Positions 15,740 through 23,854 of a DNA stretch of 64,000 nucleotides are shown here, one piece after another. The DNA comes from Litoribacter populi. GTDB taxonomy: Bacteria > Bacteroidota > Bacteroidia > Cytophagales > Cyclobacteriaceae. The translations under genes were made by a program, and so were the position numbers. How positions within the stretch are numbered: position 1 is the stretch's first letter; the number at the start of each line of letters is the position of its first letter. The stretch is taken from contig NZ_VMKN01000002.1 of NCBI RefSeq assembly GCF_007483685.1, positions 273,452 to 337,451 on the forward strand, given 5' to 3'. The notes under the pieces were generated by a model. The model worked only from the letters and a program-made list of their open reading frames with translations. It was not told the DNA's origin and made no database searches.

Positions 15740-18355
15740 TCACTCCACATTCACACTCTCCACATTCTTAAAATAAACCTGTCTATCAGCATCCAGGTCT
15801 ACCAAGACGGCAGAATCGTTTTTAATATATCCCGACAATATCTGCTTGGAAAGTTCATTAAGCACAAGCCTCTGCATGGTTCTTTTCAGAGGTCGGGCAC
15901 CAAACTGGGGATCAAAGCCCACCTCTCCAAGGTAATCCAACACCTCTTTGGTGGCATCAATTTCAATATTAGCCTCTCCAAGACGCTGCTGTATCTCTTT
16001 CCACTGGATGTCGACAATCTTGCGGATGATGCTTTTGTCCAAAGGCTCAAACATGATTGTCTCATCGATCCGGTTCAGAAACTCAGGCCTTACTGATTTT
16101 TTCAATAATTCATACACCTCCTGTTTTGTGGTTTCCATCACCTCCTCCTTGTTCCATTCATCCAGAGTGGCAAACCTCTCCTGGATGAGATGAGAACCAA
16201 TGTTGGTAGTCATGATCACAATGGTGTTTTTGAAATTGGCAACACGGCCTTTATTGTCGGTCAACCTACCGTCATCCAAAACTTGCAAGAGAATATTGAA
16301 CACATCCGGGTGGGCTTTTTCAATTTCGTCAAGCAAAACCACAGAATACGGTTTTCTTCTCACTGCTTCAGTTAGCTGACCACCTTCATCATACCCCACG
16401 TAGCCTGGAGGTGCTCCCACAAGCCTACTTACTGCATGACGCTCCTGATATTCGGACATATCGATTCTCACCATAGCGTTGTCATCGTTGAACAAATACT
16501 CGGCAAGCGCTTTAGCAAGCTCAGTTTTACCCACCCCAGTGGTTCCCAAGAATATGAAGGAGCCGATTGGGCGCTTGGGATCCTGCAGGCCGGCGCGGCT
16601 TCTTCTTACTGCATCCGATAGAGCACCTATGGCTTCTCTTTGCCCGGCTACTCGCTTACCTAACTCGTCTTCCAAGTGAAGTAGCTTTTCCCGTTCACTT
16701 TGGATCATTTTGGAAAGTGGGATGCCAGTCCATTTGGAAACCACTGCCGCAATATCCTCTCCATCCACTTCTTCTTTCAATAATGCGGAACCCTGCTGCA
16801 TTTCTGTTAATTGCTTTTGAAAACTCTCAAGCTTTTGCTCAGACTCGCCAATTTTTCCATATCGAATTTCAGCAACCTTACCAAAATCCCCAGCCCTTTC
16901 AGCTTGCTCGGCCTCCAGCTTAAGTTTGTCAATGTTTTCCTTTTCTCTTCTGATGCCAAGAATTACCGCTTTCTCACTTTCCCACTTCGCTTTTACATCT
17001 TGACGCTTTTCGGAAAGCTCGGCAATCTCTTTGCTCAGCACGGCTTCTTTGTCTTTATCCTTTTCCCTTCTAATGGCCTCCCTTTCGATCTCCAACTGCA
17101 TGATCCTACGGTTGAGCTCATCCAGTTCCTGAGGAAGGGAGTCTATCTCCATTCGGAGCTTGGCCGCAGCTTCATCCATCAAGTCAATGGCTTTATCAGG
17201 GAGGAATCTATCAGAAATGTATCGCTGCGAAAGTTCCACTGCGGAAATAACAGCATCATCTTTTATCCTCACACCGTGGTGCAACTCATATTTATCTTTA
17301 ATCCCTCTAAGGATTGAAATGGCATCAGCGGCATCAGGTTCATCCACAATTACAGCCTGAAACCTTCTTTCTAGAGCTTTGTCTTTTTCTATATACTTCT
17401 GGTATTCCTTTAGAGTAGTTGCTCCGATGGCATGAAGCTCACCCCTTGCCAAGGCAGGTTTCAAGAGGTTGGCGGCATCCATCGCCCCTTCTCCACCTCC
17501 ACCGGCACCGATCAAAGTATGAATTTCATCAATGAATAGAATAATCTCTCCATCTGAATCAGTCACTTCCTTGATTACGGCTTTCAGTCTTTCTTCAAAC
17601 TCACCCTTATATTTGGCACCAGCCACCAAAAGTCCCATATCCAAAGAAATGATGGTTTTTGATTTCAGGTTTTCGGGCACATCACCGCTGACGATACGTT
17701 GGGCTAGCCCCTCTACAATGGCGGTCTTTCCCACTCCTGGCTCACCTAAGAGGATGGGGTTATTTTTGGTCCTTCTGGCCAAAATCTGCAAAACCCTCCT
17801 GATCTCTTCATCTCTTCCGATCACAGGGTCGATCTTGCCTTTCTTGGCCATTTCATTCAGGTTTTTAGAATACCGCTCCAAAGACCTGTATTTGGATTCT
17901 GCATTTTGATCTGTCACTTTATTTCCTTGTCTAAGTTCTTTGATAGCGTTGATCAGGGTCTTTTCAGCCACTCCCTGATCTTTCAAAAGCTGGGCAGTTT
18001 TGTCCGAGCCGGCTAAAATCCCCAAGATCAGATGCTCAATAGCCACAAACTCATCCCCAAAGGTTCTGAGGTAATCCTTGGCTTTAGTCATCACTTGGTT
18101 TGAGGCATTGGACAAATAAGGCTGCTGGCCCGAAACCTTCGGAAAGGACTGTACTAATCCATCCAATTTGGTGGTTAGCATGCTTTTATTGACCCCCAAC
18201 TTCTTAAAAATAAAGTCAGTCACATTCTCATCCTCTGCCAAAATACCCTTCAGAAGATGGGCTGGCTCAATGGCCTGCTGCTGCTCGACCATAGCCAATT
18301 CGGCTGCCTTCTGCACAGCTTCCTGGGATTTGATGGTAAATTGTTTAAAGTCCAT
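15740..18355 (-). CDS. clpB: ATP-dependent disaggregase ClpB
   Basis: An 871-residue Hsp100 chaperone of normal length. The N-terminal Clp_N repeat domain covers about 1-150. The first AAA+ module has Walker A GEPGVGKTA near residue 205. The long coiled-coil M-domain (about 405-530, rich in Glu, Lys and Arg) separates ClpB from ClpA and ClpC. The second AAA+ module has GTTGVGKTELAKALA near residue 610 and the C-terminal D2-small domain. There is no ClpP-binding loop evident. With DnaK it resolves stress-induced aggregates in the cytoplasm. It is monocistronic and its 3' UTR carries the heptamer array and a terminator. I did not find a convincing promoter box in the 150 bases upstream. Confidence 0.97.
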   Translation of the reverse strand: MDFKQFTIKSQEAVQKAAELAMVEQQQAIEPAHLLKGILAEDENVTDFIFKKLGVNKSMLTTKLDGLVQSFPKVSGQQPYLSNASNQVMTKAKDYLRTFGDEFVAIEHLILGILAGSDKTAQLLKDQGVAEKTLINAIKELRQGNKVTDQNAESKYRSLERYSKNLNEMAKKGKIDPVIGRDEEIRRVLQILARRTKNNPILLGEPGVGKTAIVEGLAQRIVSGDVPENLKSKTIISLDMGLLVAGAKYKGEFEERLKAVIKEVTDSDGEIILFIDEIHTLIGAGGGGEGAMDAANLLKPALARGELHAIGATTLKEYQKYIEKDKALERRFQAVIVDEPDAADAISILRGIKDKYELHHGVRIKDDAVISAVELSQRYISDRFLPDKAIDLMDEAAAKLRMEIDSLPQELDELNRRIMQLEIEREAIRREKDKDKEAVLSKEIAELSEKRQDVKAKWESEKAVILGIRREKENIDKLKLEAEQAERAGDFGKVAEIRYGKIGESEQKLESFQKQLTEMQQGSALLKEEVDGEDIAAVVSKWTGIPLSKMIQSEREKLLHLEDELGKRVAGQREAIGALSDAVRRSRAGLQDPKRPIGSFIFLGTTGVGKTELAKALAEYLFNDDNAMVRIDMSEYQERHAVSRLVGAPPGYVGYDEGGQLTEAVRRKPYSVVLLDEIEKAHPDVFNILLQVLDDGRLTDNKGRVANFKNTIVIMTTNIGSHLIQERFATLDEWNKEEVMETTKQEVYELLKKSVRPEFLNRIDETIMFEPLDKSIIRKIVDIQWKEIQQRLGEANIEIDATKEVLDYLGEVGFDPQFGARPLKRTMQRLVLNELSKQILSGYIKNDSAVLVDLDADRQVYFKNVESVNVE

Positions 18356-18505
18356 TTTATAGTGGTTTAAGTATTGTCTAATTGCAAACTATAAAATCCT
18401 CATCAAAACCTTAACCAATTGAAAAAACAGGGAAATAGCGGAAATAATGTCCGAAAATAATTAGAAAACGAGATAAAAAAAGACGTTTTGGCAGTTAATT
18501 TATAC

Positions 18506-19132
18506 TTAATGAGTAAAATGGTTGAGATGATTGATTAGCTTTTGAACATCTTTTCGGATCAGGTCTGGCCTTAAGGAATTGTCCCACTTATGTTCGGCCC
18601 TAACCTGGTAGACAGGCAAAGTATCAGAAATATCAACCTGATATAATGAATATTGGATATCGACCATATGCCTTGATTCAGCGGGGGTGTGAAGCGAAAC
18701 AAAGCTTCTATCCACATCCTGCCCGGCCGCACTTAAAGCTGAAAGCTTGTTGGTCCGGGCTTTTTTCCTGTTCAGGATTTCCACTTGCAGGAGATATACG
18801 ATTCCGAGTTCGGAGTACAATCTATCTACATTTCTTTGGATGGAAAAATCACGGATACCTGCTGAAAGCAACTCAACCTCCAATTCATCGCTGGAAAAAA
18901 CATCTATAAATCCATTGCTGCGCAGTTGCCTGAGCACGGTGGAAGAGAAAAGTTCATGCTCCTTATAGGGAAGTCCATCTAGTCCATTGACGAGCACTAC
19001 CTGACTGATATCCAAAGGGGTGGCCATGCTAATAACTTCCATACGCTGGACCTGATAGATCCCCGACCTGCAGGAAAATAGACAAAACACCAGTGCTAAA
19101 GGTGTAATAATTCTTAAACTGCCTTTCCCCAT
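18506..19132 (-). CDS. Hypothetical lipoprotein
   Basis: A 208-residue protein with a lipoprotein signal (TPLALVFCLFSC, Cys21). The mature part begins with a polar stretch and shows alternating hydrophobic residues and an ELGIVYLLQVEIL segment, as in small alpha/beta periplasmic domains that resemble the N-terminal part of TolB or CsgG-like lipoproteins. I do not recognise the family. It is co-directional with the App1-like phosphatase gene 30 bases upstream, so the two probably share a transcript. Confidence 0.75.
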   Translation of the reverse strand: MGKGSLRIITPLALVFCLFSCRSGIYQVQRMEVISMATPLDISQVVLVNGLDGLPYKEHELFSSTVLRQLRSNGFIDVFSSDELEVELLSAGIRDFSIQRNVDRLYSELGIVYLLQVEILNRKKARTNKLSALSAAGQDVDRSFVSLHTPAESRHMVDIQYSLYQVDISDTLPVYQVRAEHKWDNSLRPDLIRKDVQKLINHLNHFTH

Positions 19133-19162
19133 CGGTTAATTGATTATTGGACTAATAAACTA

Positions 19163-20278
19163 TTAATATAGCACTTTTTCTTTGATATCGCCAATGTTTT
19201 CTTTCACAATTAATCTTTCACTTAAAGCATCCTGGGCAGCCGCGAAAGTGTCCTTAACTAAAACCTGCCCCACTCCCAACTTTTTAAGTTCCCTGCCTAT
19301 CTCTTTCACTTTTTCTTCACGCCTATCACTGCTCACGTTTCTGATATATATCCTTTTTACCCTTCCGGGAAAATCGCGTACCGCCTGCAGATAGATCTCC
19401 GGGTCCTTTTGTCCACTGTCGCCGATGAGGATAAACTGCATGTCAGGATAAACTTCGAAAATATGCTCAATCTGCGTCAACTTGTGTAATTCATGGCTAC
19501 CAGCTATAAACTGTTCCCTAGTCAGCCCTATGTCCCGAAGCATGAGCGGTCCCTTTGGAATTTGGTGAATTTCCAGAAACTCAGCCAAAAAATCATACAG
19601 GTTCCATGGGCTACTGGAAACATAGAAAATGGGATTATCAGGTTTATTATCCTGTCCATTAACCAATGCTTTGTAAAACTCCCCTACCCCGGCAAATGGC
19701 AGCCTTGTAAGTGCATTATTGAAAAAGGTCGCCTGAAACATCGCATACCATCGTGTAGCTCCTGTAGGAACTATGGTGTCATCAATATCAGATATTATCC
19801 CAAACTCTGCGGAAGCAAGTGGAATAAAAACCTTCCCCTTGGCTGTCACCTTGCCTTGACTTGTCACCACCTTATTCAGGAGCTCCAATTCTACGGTTTG
19901 GACGTTTCCTATTTCTTCAATAGACTCTTTAGGCTGAAGTTTGAATTCAAAATAGCCTTCTTCATCGGTAACAACGGTTTGCACATCCCCTGCAAAGGAA
20001 GCTTTGACGCGCACATTGGGAATTTTCCAGCTCATAAACCTTTTGTACATGGCCTTAAAATTACTCCATCGCCCCTGTCCCTCTTCTGCTGGTTTGATAC
20101 TACGGTCCTTTATCACCCTTCCGATTAGAAAAACCTCATGCTTGGAGCCCAATCCTTTAAAGGGTAAAACCATTACTTTTCGTACAATACCCGTTTTCTT
20201 GCCCACCCATAGCTTGCCTAAGGCGAAGTTTCTTTTAATAAAATACGCACTCCTCAGAAGGTTACTTTTGTTGACCAT
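19163..20278 (-). CDS. App1-family phosphatase (DUF2183, putative phosphatidate phosphatase)
   Basis: A 371-residue protein with a HAD-like catalytic motif DIDDT (near 163-167, in FGIISDIDDTIVPTG), the second HAD-like block FYVSSSPWNLYDFLAEFL and the acidic block FILIGDSGQKDPEIY. These three define the App1 catalytic domain, known from the yeast phosphatidate phosphatase App1. The first 150 residues contain a beta-rich region, VRVKASFAGDVQTVVTDEEG, that looks like a carboxypeptidase-regulatory-like fold. There is no signal peptide. Substrate in bacteria is not established; phosphatidate or another phosphomonoester is inference. It is divergent from rlmN. Confidence 0.85.
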   Translation of the reverse strand: MVNKSNLLRSAYFIKRNFALGKLWVGKKTGIVRKVMVLPFKGLGSKHEVFLIGRVIKDRSIKPAEEGQGRWSNFKAMYKRFMSWKIPNVRVKASFAGDVQTVVTDEEGYFEFKLQPKESIEEIGNVQTVELELLNKVVTSQGKVTAKGKVFIPLASAEFGIISDIDDTIVPTGATRWYAMFQATFFNNALTRLPFAGVGEFYKALVNGQDNKPDNPIFYVSSSPWNLYDFLAEFLEIHQIPKGPLMLRDIGLTREQFIAGSHELHKLTQIEHIFEVYPDMQFILIGDSGQKDPEIYLQAVRDFPGRVKRIYIRNVSSDRREEKVKEIGRELKKLGVGQVLVKDTFAAAQDALSERLIVKENIGDIKEKVLY

Positions 20279-20379
20279 GATGTGAAATTAAGGTTTGGTT
20301 TCAGAAACCAAACTTTATTCCTCTGATGAATGTTTGCCTAGGCACAATTGACCAAGCTGCGCTTATCGCAGAGAATGCT

Positions 20380-20387
20380 TAACTTTG
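20380..20387 (+). promoter_or_regulatory. Candidate -7 box very close to the rlmN start
   Basis: TAACTTTG fits the Bacteroidota -7 consensus, but the rlmN ATG begins only 5 bases after it, which would give a leaderless mRNA. No TTG stands at the usual distance upstream; the nearest, 20348-20350, is 29 bases away. It may be chance. Confidence 0.35.
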
Positions 20388-20391
20388 CAAA

Positions 20392-21459
20392 ATGAATACA
20401 CCTGAAAAAAGAGATATACGTAAATTCAATCTGGAGCAACTCGAAGAGTTTTTTGTATCCCAAGGGGACAAAAAATTCCGTGCCAAGCAGGTTTACGACT
20501 GGTTGTGGAACAAATCGCTGAAAAATTTCGATGACATGACCAATATTTCCAAGGACACCAGGGAGATGCTGAAGGAAAACTTCCTCATCAACCATGTCAA
20601 GGTGGATCTTATGCAGCACAGCAACGACGGCACCATCAAGAATGCGGTCAAACTTTTCGACAGTAAGATTGTAGAATCAGTCCTTATTCCCACCTCCAAG
20701 CGAATCACAGCCTGCGTCTCCTCTCAGGTAGGATGTAGTCTGGATTGTAACTTTTGCGCTACGGCCAGACTAAAGAGGATGAGAAACCTGAATCCGGATG
20801 AAATCTATGATCAGGTGGTGGCTATTAAAGAAGAAGCAGAAACTTATTTCCAGCGACCACTAACCAATATTGTGTTTATGGGTATGGGAGAGCCGCTGTT
20901 GAATTACAACAACGTCATATCAGCCATAGACAAGATCACCTCTCCGGAAGGCCTGGGTATGGCACCAAGAAGGATCACGCTTTCCACAGTCGGCATCCCA
21001 AAGATGATCAAGAAAATGGCGGACGATGAGGTGAAGTTCAACCTTGCCATCTCCCTCCACTCCGCGATCAATGAGACCAGAAGCCGCCTCATGCCTATTA
21101 ATGATGTCAACCCAATTGAGGATCTTGCGGATTCTTTGAAATACTGGTATTATAAAACCAAACGCAAAGTGACTTATGAATACGTAATCTGGGACGGCAT
21201 CAACGATGATAAGGAGCATGCACAGGCTTTGGCGAAGTTTTGCAAAATAATTCCAAGTAAAGTCAACATCATTCAGTACAACCCTATTGACGAAGGGGAA
21301 TTCCGTCAGGCCTCCCAAGAGGCAGTGGAAATGTATATCAGGGTTCTGGAAAGCCATAACATTATCGCAAAAGTAAGAAAATCGAGAGGTCAAGATATTG
21401 ATGCCGCCTGTGGTCAATTAGCCAATAAGAATGAGGTAGAGACGATTTTGAAGGACTGA
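20392..21459 (+). CDS. rlmN: 23S rRNA (adenine-2503-C2)-methyltransferase RlmN
   Basis: A 355-residue radical SAM enzyme. It has the CxxxCxxC cluster motif CSLDCNFC (Cys115, 119, 122), the RlmN-specific segment GMGEPLLNYNNV, and a conserved C-terminal Cys in DIDAACGQL (near residue 341) that forms the covalent intermediate. It methylates A2503 of 23S rRNA and A37 of some tRNAs in the cytoplasm. The length is normal. It is transcribed alone; a divergent phosphatase gene lies upstream and a small beta-barrel gene follows after 49 bases. Confidence 0.97.
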   Translation: MNTPEKRDIRKFNLEQLEEFFVSQGDKKFRAKQVYDWLWNKSLKNFDDMTNISKDTREMLKENFLINHVKVDLMQHSNDGTIKNAVKLFDSKIVESVLIPTSKRITACVSSQVGCSLDCNFCATARLKRMRNLNPDEIYDQVVAIKEEAETYFQRPLTNIVFMGMGEPLLNYNNVISAIDKITSPEGLGMAPRRITLSTVGIPKMIKKMADDEVKFNLAISLHSAINETRSRLMPINDVNPIEDLADSLKYWYYKTKRKVTYEYVIWDGINDDKEHAQALAKFCKIIPSKVNIIQYNPIDEGEFRQASQEAVEMYIRVLESHNIIAKVRKSRGQDIDAACGQLANKNEVETILKD

Positions 21460-21508
21460 CATTTAGGGATGGTTTAATTTTTGTGCAGCGTAGGAAAACT
21501 ATTTAACT

Positions 21509-21979
21509 ATGAAAAAGCTATTGTTTATTTTCACTTTTGTGATGACCGTAGGACTGGCTGAGGCCCAACAACGCGGAGAGGCCAGAGTTCAGTTTGGCGG
21601 CGACTTCGGTTTTACCACCGAACTCTTCGGACTTAATTTTGGAGCGGAGTATTTTCTTGTTGACAGGATCTCACTAGCCCCTAATCACACTATTTACTTC
21701 TGGGAAAACGGGAGGGCCAGCAACCTTAATATCGATGCCAGGTATTATTTCACGGAAGGAATTCTCCAATGGTATGGAATGGCAGGCTTCACCAATAATT
21801 GGGAAAACCCTGATTTGATAGGAGGTGATTTCAGAACAAGCCGCGCAGGGGCCAACCTTGGAGTGGGAGGCGTCCTGAAATTTGCCGATCGCCTAGCCTT
21901 CAATCCAGAATTCAAATACCAACTTCAGAACAATGGCCAGGCTATATTCAGGTTAGGGCTGGTTTACTTGATAAATTAA
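21509..21979 (+). CDS. Small outer-membrane beta-barrel protein
   Basis: A 156-residue protein with a signal peptide cleaved after AEAQ. The mature chain is a series of amphipathic strands rich in Gly, Phe, Tyr and Asn (VQFGGDFGF, LNIDARYYF, WYGMAGFTNNW, RLGLVYLIN), as in eight-stranded outer-membrane barrels. No enzyme motif is visible and the family is not recognised. It has an upstream TTAATTTTTG that resembles the -7 box with one extra base. It converges on the rhomboid operon and shares a bidirectional terminator. Confidence 0.75.
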   Translation: MKKLLFIFTFVMTVGLAEAQQRGEARVQFGGDFGFTTELFGLNFGAEYFLVDRISLAPNHTIYFWENGRASNLNIDARYYFTEGILQWYGMAGFTNNWENPDLIGGDFRTSRAGANLGVGGVLKFADRLAFNPEFKYQLQNNGQAIFRLGLVYLIN

Positions 21980-22111
21980 TGTGGAAAGACCGGAGACTGA
22001 AAACCGATGACAGGATCAGCGGCCAATTTAGATACTGACCAAGATATTGCAGGTGTTCGTCGTTTACTGGTATGATTTCGAATTCACATACAAAGTTATT
22101 TTCAAACACAT

Positions 22112-22147
22112 AAAAAAAGCCCGAGGTTGATTCCCCGGGCCTTTTTT
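22112..22147. terminator. Bidirectional terminator between the beta-barrel gene and the rhomboid operon
   Basis: An 8-bp stem (22119-22126 with 22133-22140, one non-canonical pair that becomes G-U on the minus strand) flanked by A7 on the left and a run of T on the right. It serves both converging genes. Confidence 0.85.
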
Positions 22148-23054
22148 ATGCTTTATTGCTAAATTCAAAAAGCTTTCTTTTTTCTTCTTTGGAAAGGCTA
22201 TCGTAACCCTTATCGGCAATCTTATCCAATATTCTATCAATTTCCTCTTGGGAGGTCAATTCTCCTCTGCTTTTGGATAAGGGCTCTGATTTATACTCGT
22301 AGCTTTTTTTTCTGTAAGTAACCTTTACTTTTGATTTCTTGCTGAACAGCTTTTCAAAGAATTGTCCTACTACTTGTACAGGAACCCCCAAGTCACGCCC
22401 ATTGCGGAGTTGAACCACATAGAAGTAACCTAGTGCTGCCCCACCTAGGTGAGCAAGTTCACCCCCTGCATTGCTTCCTGCAGAGTTGGCAAAAGCCACC
22501 AAGACATAGAAAATAGCGATGTATTTGATTTTGACATTGCCTAACAGAAGAAGTCTAAATGATGTATTTGGCGATAAAGTGGCCGCTGCCACTACGATTG
22601 CATACACCCCAGCACTAGCTCCCAACATAAGAGAACGGTGCACCACGTCGCTGAAAAGCGGTGCAATGTTGTAAATCAGCATATAAAACAAGCCACCTGC
22701 TAGACCACCTAGGATGTAAAGGTTGGCAAACTTGCGGCTGCCCAGGTATTCCATCACCAAAAGCCCAAACCAATAAAGGAAGAGCATATTAAACAGGATA
22801 TGAAAAAACCTGTCGTGGGTAAACATATAAGTGAAAATAGTCCAGGGCTGGGTAATGAAATATTCTGGTGCGGCAGGCATCATCAGATAGGACCTCATAG
22901 CATTGTAGACGGACTCCAAGCCGGCCAAGCTCATAAACACCCAAGCTACCAAGAGCACAAAATACACCAAAAGGTTAATGGCCAATATTTTATAAAGGCT
23001 ATTCCCATTTTGATTAAATGCATTTTTAATCTGATCCCAAAATCCTGCGTACAT
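22146..23054 (-). CDS. Rhomboid intramembrane serine protease (distal copy)
   Basis: A 302-residue membrane protein with about six helices and the rhomboid dyad: Ser147 in LGASAGVYA and His202 in LAHLGGAALG. His85 and Asn89 in HILFNMLF match the oxyanion positions. A soluble C-terminal tail of about 80 residues ends in a helical segment (SQEEIDRILDKIADKGYDSL), as in Bacteroidota rhomboids with a DUF6576-like tail. It cleaves transmembrane segments of unknown clients. It starts 5 bases after the stop of a second rhomboid gene and ends at the bidirectional terminator, the last gene of a four-gene operon with mutL. Confidence 0.92.
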   Translation of the reverse strand: MYAGFWDQIKNAFNQNGNSLYKILAINLLVYFVLLVAWVFMSLAGLESVYNAMRSYLMMPAAPEYFITQPWTIFTYMFTHDRFFHILFNMLFLYWFGLLVMEYLGSRKFANLYILGGLAGGLFYMLIYNIAPLFSDVVHRSLMLGASAGVYAIVVAAATLSPNTSFRLLLLGNVKIKYIAIFYVLVAFANSAGSNAGGELAHLGGAALGYFYVVQLRNGRDLGVPVQVVGQFFEKLFSKKSKVKVTYRKKSYEYKSEPLSKSRGELTSQEEIDRILDKIADKGYDSLSKEEKRKLFEFSNKA

Positions 23055-23059
23055 ATTTG

Positions 23060-23851
23060 TTAATAGAAACTATCTCTACTTTTTTTCCAATAGGTAATCA
23101 ATATAAACCCGATCACTAAGCCACTGAGGTGGGCAAAGTGGGCCACGTTGTCTGTAGGGCGGCTAATGATAATGTTGTAAACGGTATAAAGTCCATAAAA
23201 GAGTACCAGATATTTCGCCTTTACCGGCATAGGTGGAAACAACAGAAATAACTGGGTATTTGGAAATAGCATACCAAATGCAATCAGTACCCCAAATAAT
23301 GCGCCAGAGGCTCCCACCATCGGGATATTTGCCACATTATTTCGGATTTTTATCATATAGTTCTTCGCAATGCCCTCATAGCGGTCATCCTCGGGATTAC
23401 GATCATAATCATCTATGAAATCGTATATCTCCGACCTGAAGTGATGTCGGTTATTAGACACAAACCGATTGAATTCTTCTGGGCTAGGGTCATTGTAAAA
23501 TCGCTCCACCTGCGTATCAAACTGATTCATCCTATAGAACGTATAGCCAGAATATAAGATTCCTGAGCCCACTCCACAAATCATCCAAAGGATTACCACT
23601 TTCTTACCACCCAAAAACTGCTCAAGCATAGGTCCAAATATGAACAGTCCAAGCATGTTGCTGAACAGATGCCAAAAATCGGCATGCATAAACATATAGG
23701 TCAAAAACTGAAAGGGCTCAAACCTATCGCTATTGATATAATAAAGAGCAAACCAGCCTTTCAGCTGGGGCAATAAATATGAGGTAATTACAAAAACACC
23801 TATGGTAATGATCAGTAGGTTTTTGACTACTGGTGTTAAGGATCTGAACAT
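23060..23851 (-). CDS. Rhomboid intramembrane serine protease (proximal copy)
   Basis: A 263-residue membrane protein with Ser182 in GASGALFG and His241 in AHLSGLVIG. HADFWHLFSNMLGLF gives the conserved His/Asn oxyanion residues. Between helices 3 and 4 it has an extra hydrophilic insertion of about 65 residues (roughly 110-175, rich in Asp, Arg and Asn), absent from the neighbouring copy, which would face the periplasm or cytoplasm. The two rhomboids are clearly different sequences rather than a recent duplication. The gene starts 3 bases after the mutL stop, so it is part of the mutL operon. Confidence 0.92.
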   Translation of the reverse strand: MFRSLTPVVKNLLIITIGVFVITSYLLPQLKGWFALYYINSDRFEPFQFLTYMFMHADFWHLFSNMLGLFIFGPMLEQFLGGKKVVILWMICGVGSGILYSGYTFYRMNQFDTQVERFYNDPSPEEFNRFVSNNRHHFRSEIYDFIDDYDRNPEDDRYEGIAKNYMIKIRNNVANIPMVGASGALFGVLIAFGMLFPNTQLFLLFPPMPVKAKYLVLFYGLYTVYNIIISRPTDNVAHFAHLSGLVIGFILITYWKKSRDSFY

Positions 23852-23854
23852 GTG

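Noticed and set aside
16567-16923. Antisense frames inside clpB and similar large genes
   Set aside because: They are shadow frames of well-supported genes, with no homology features or independent promoters.
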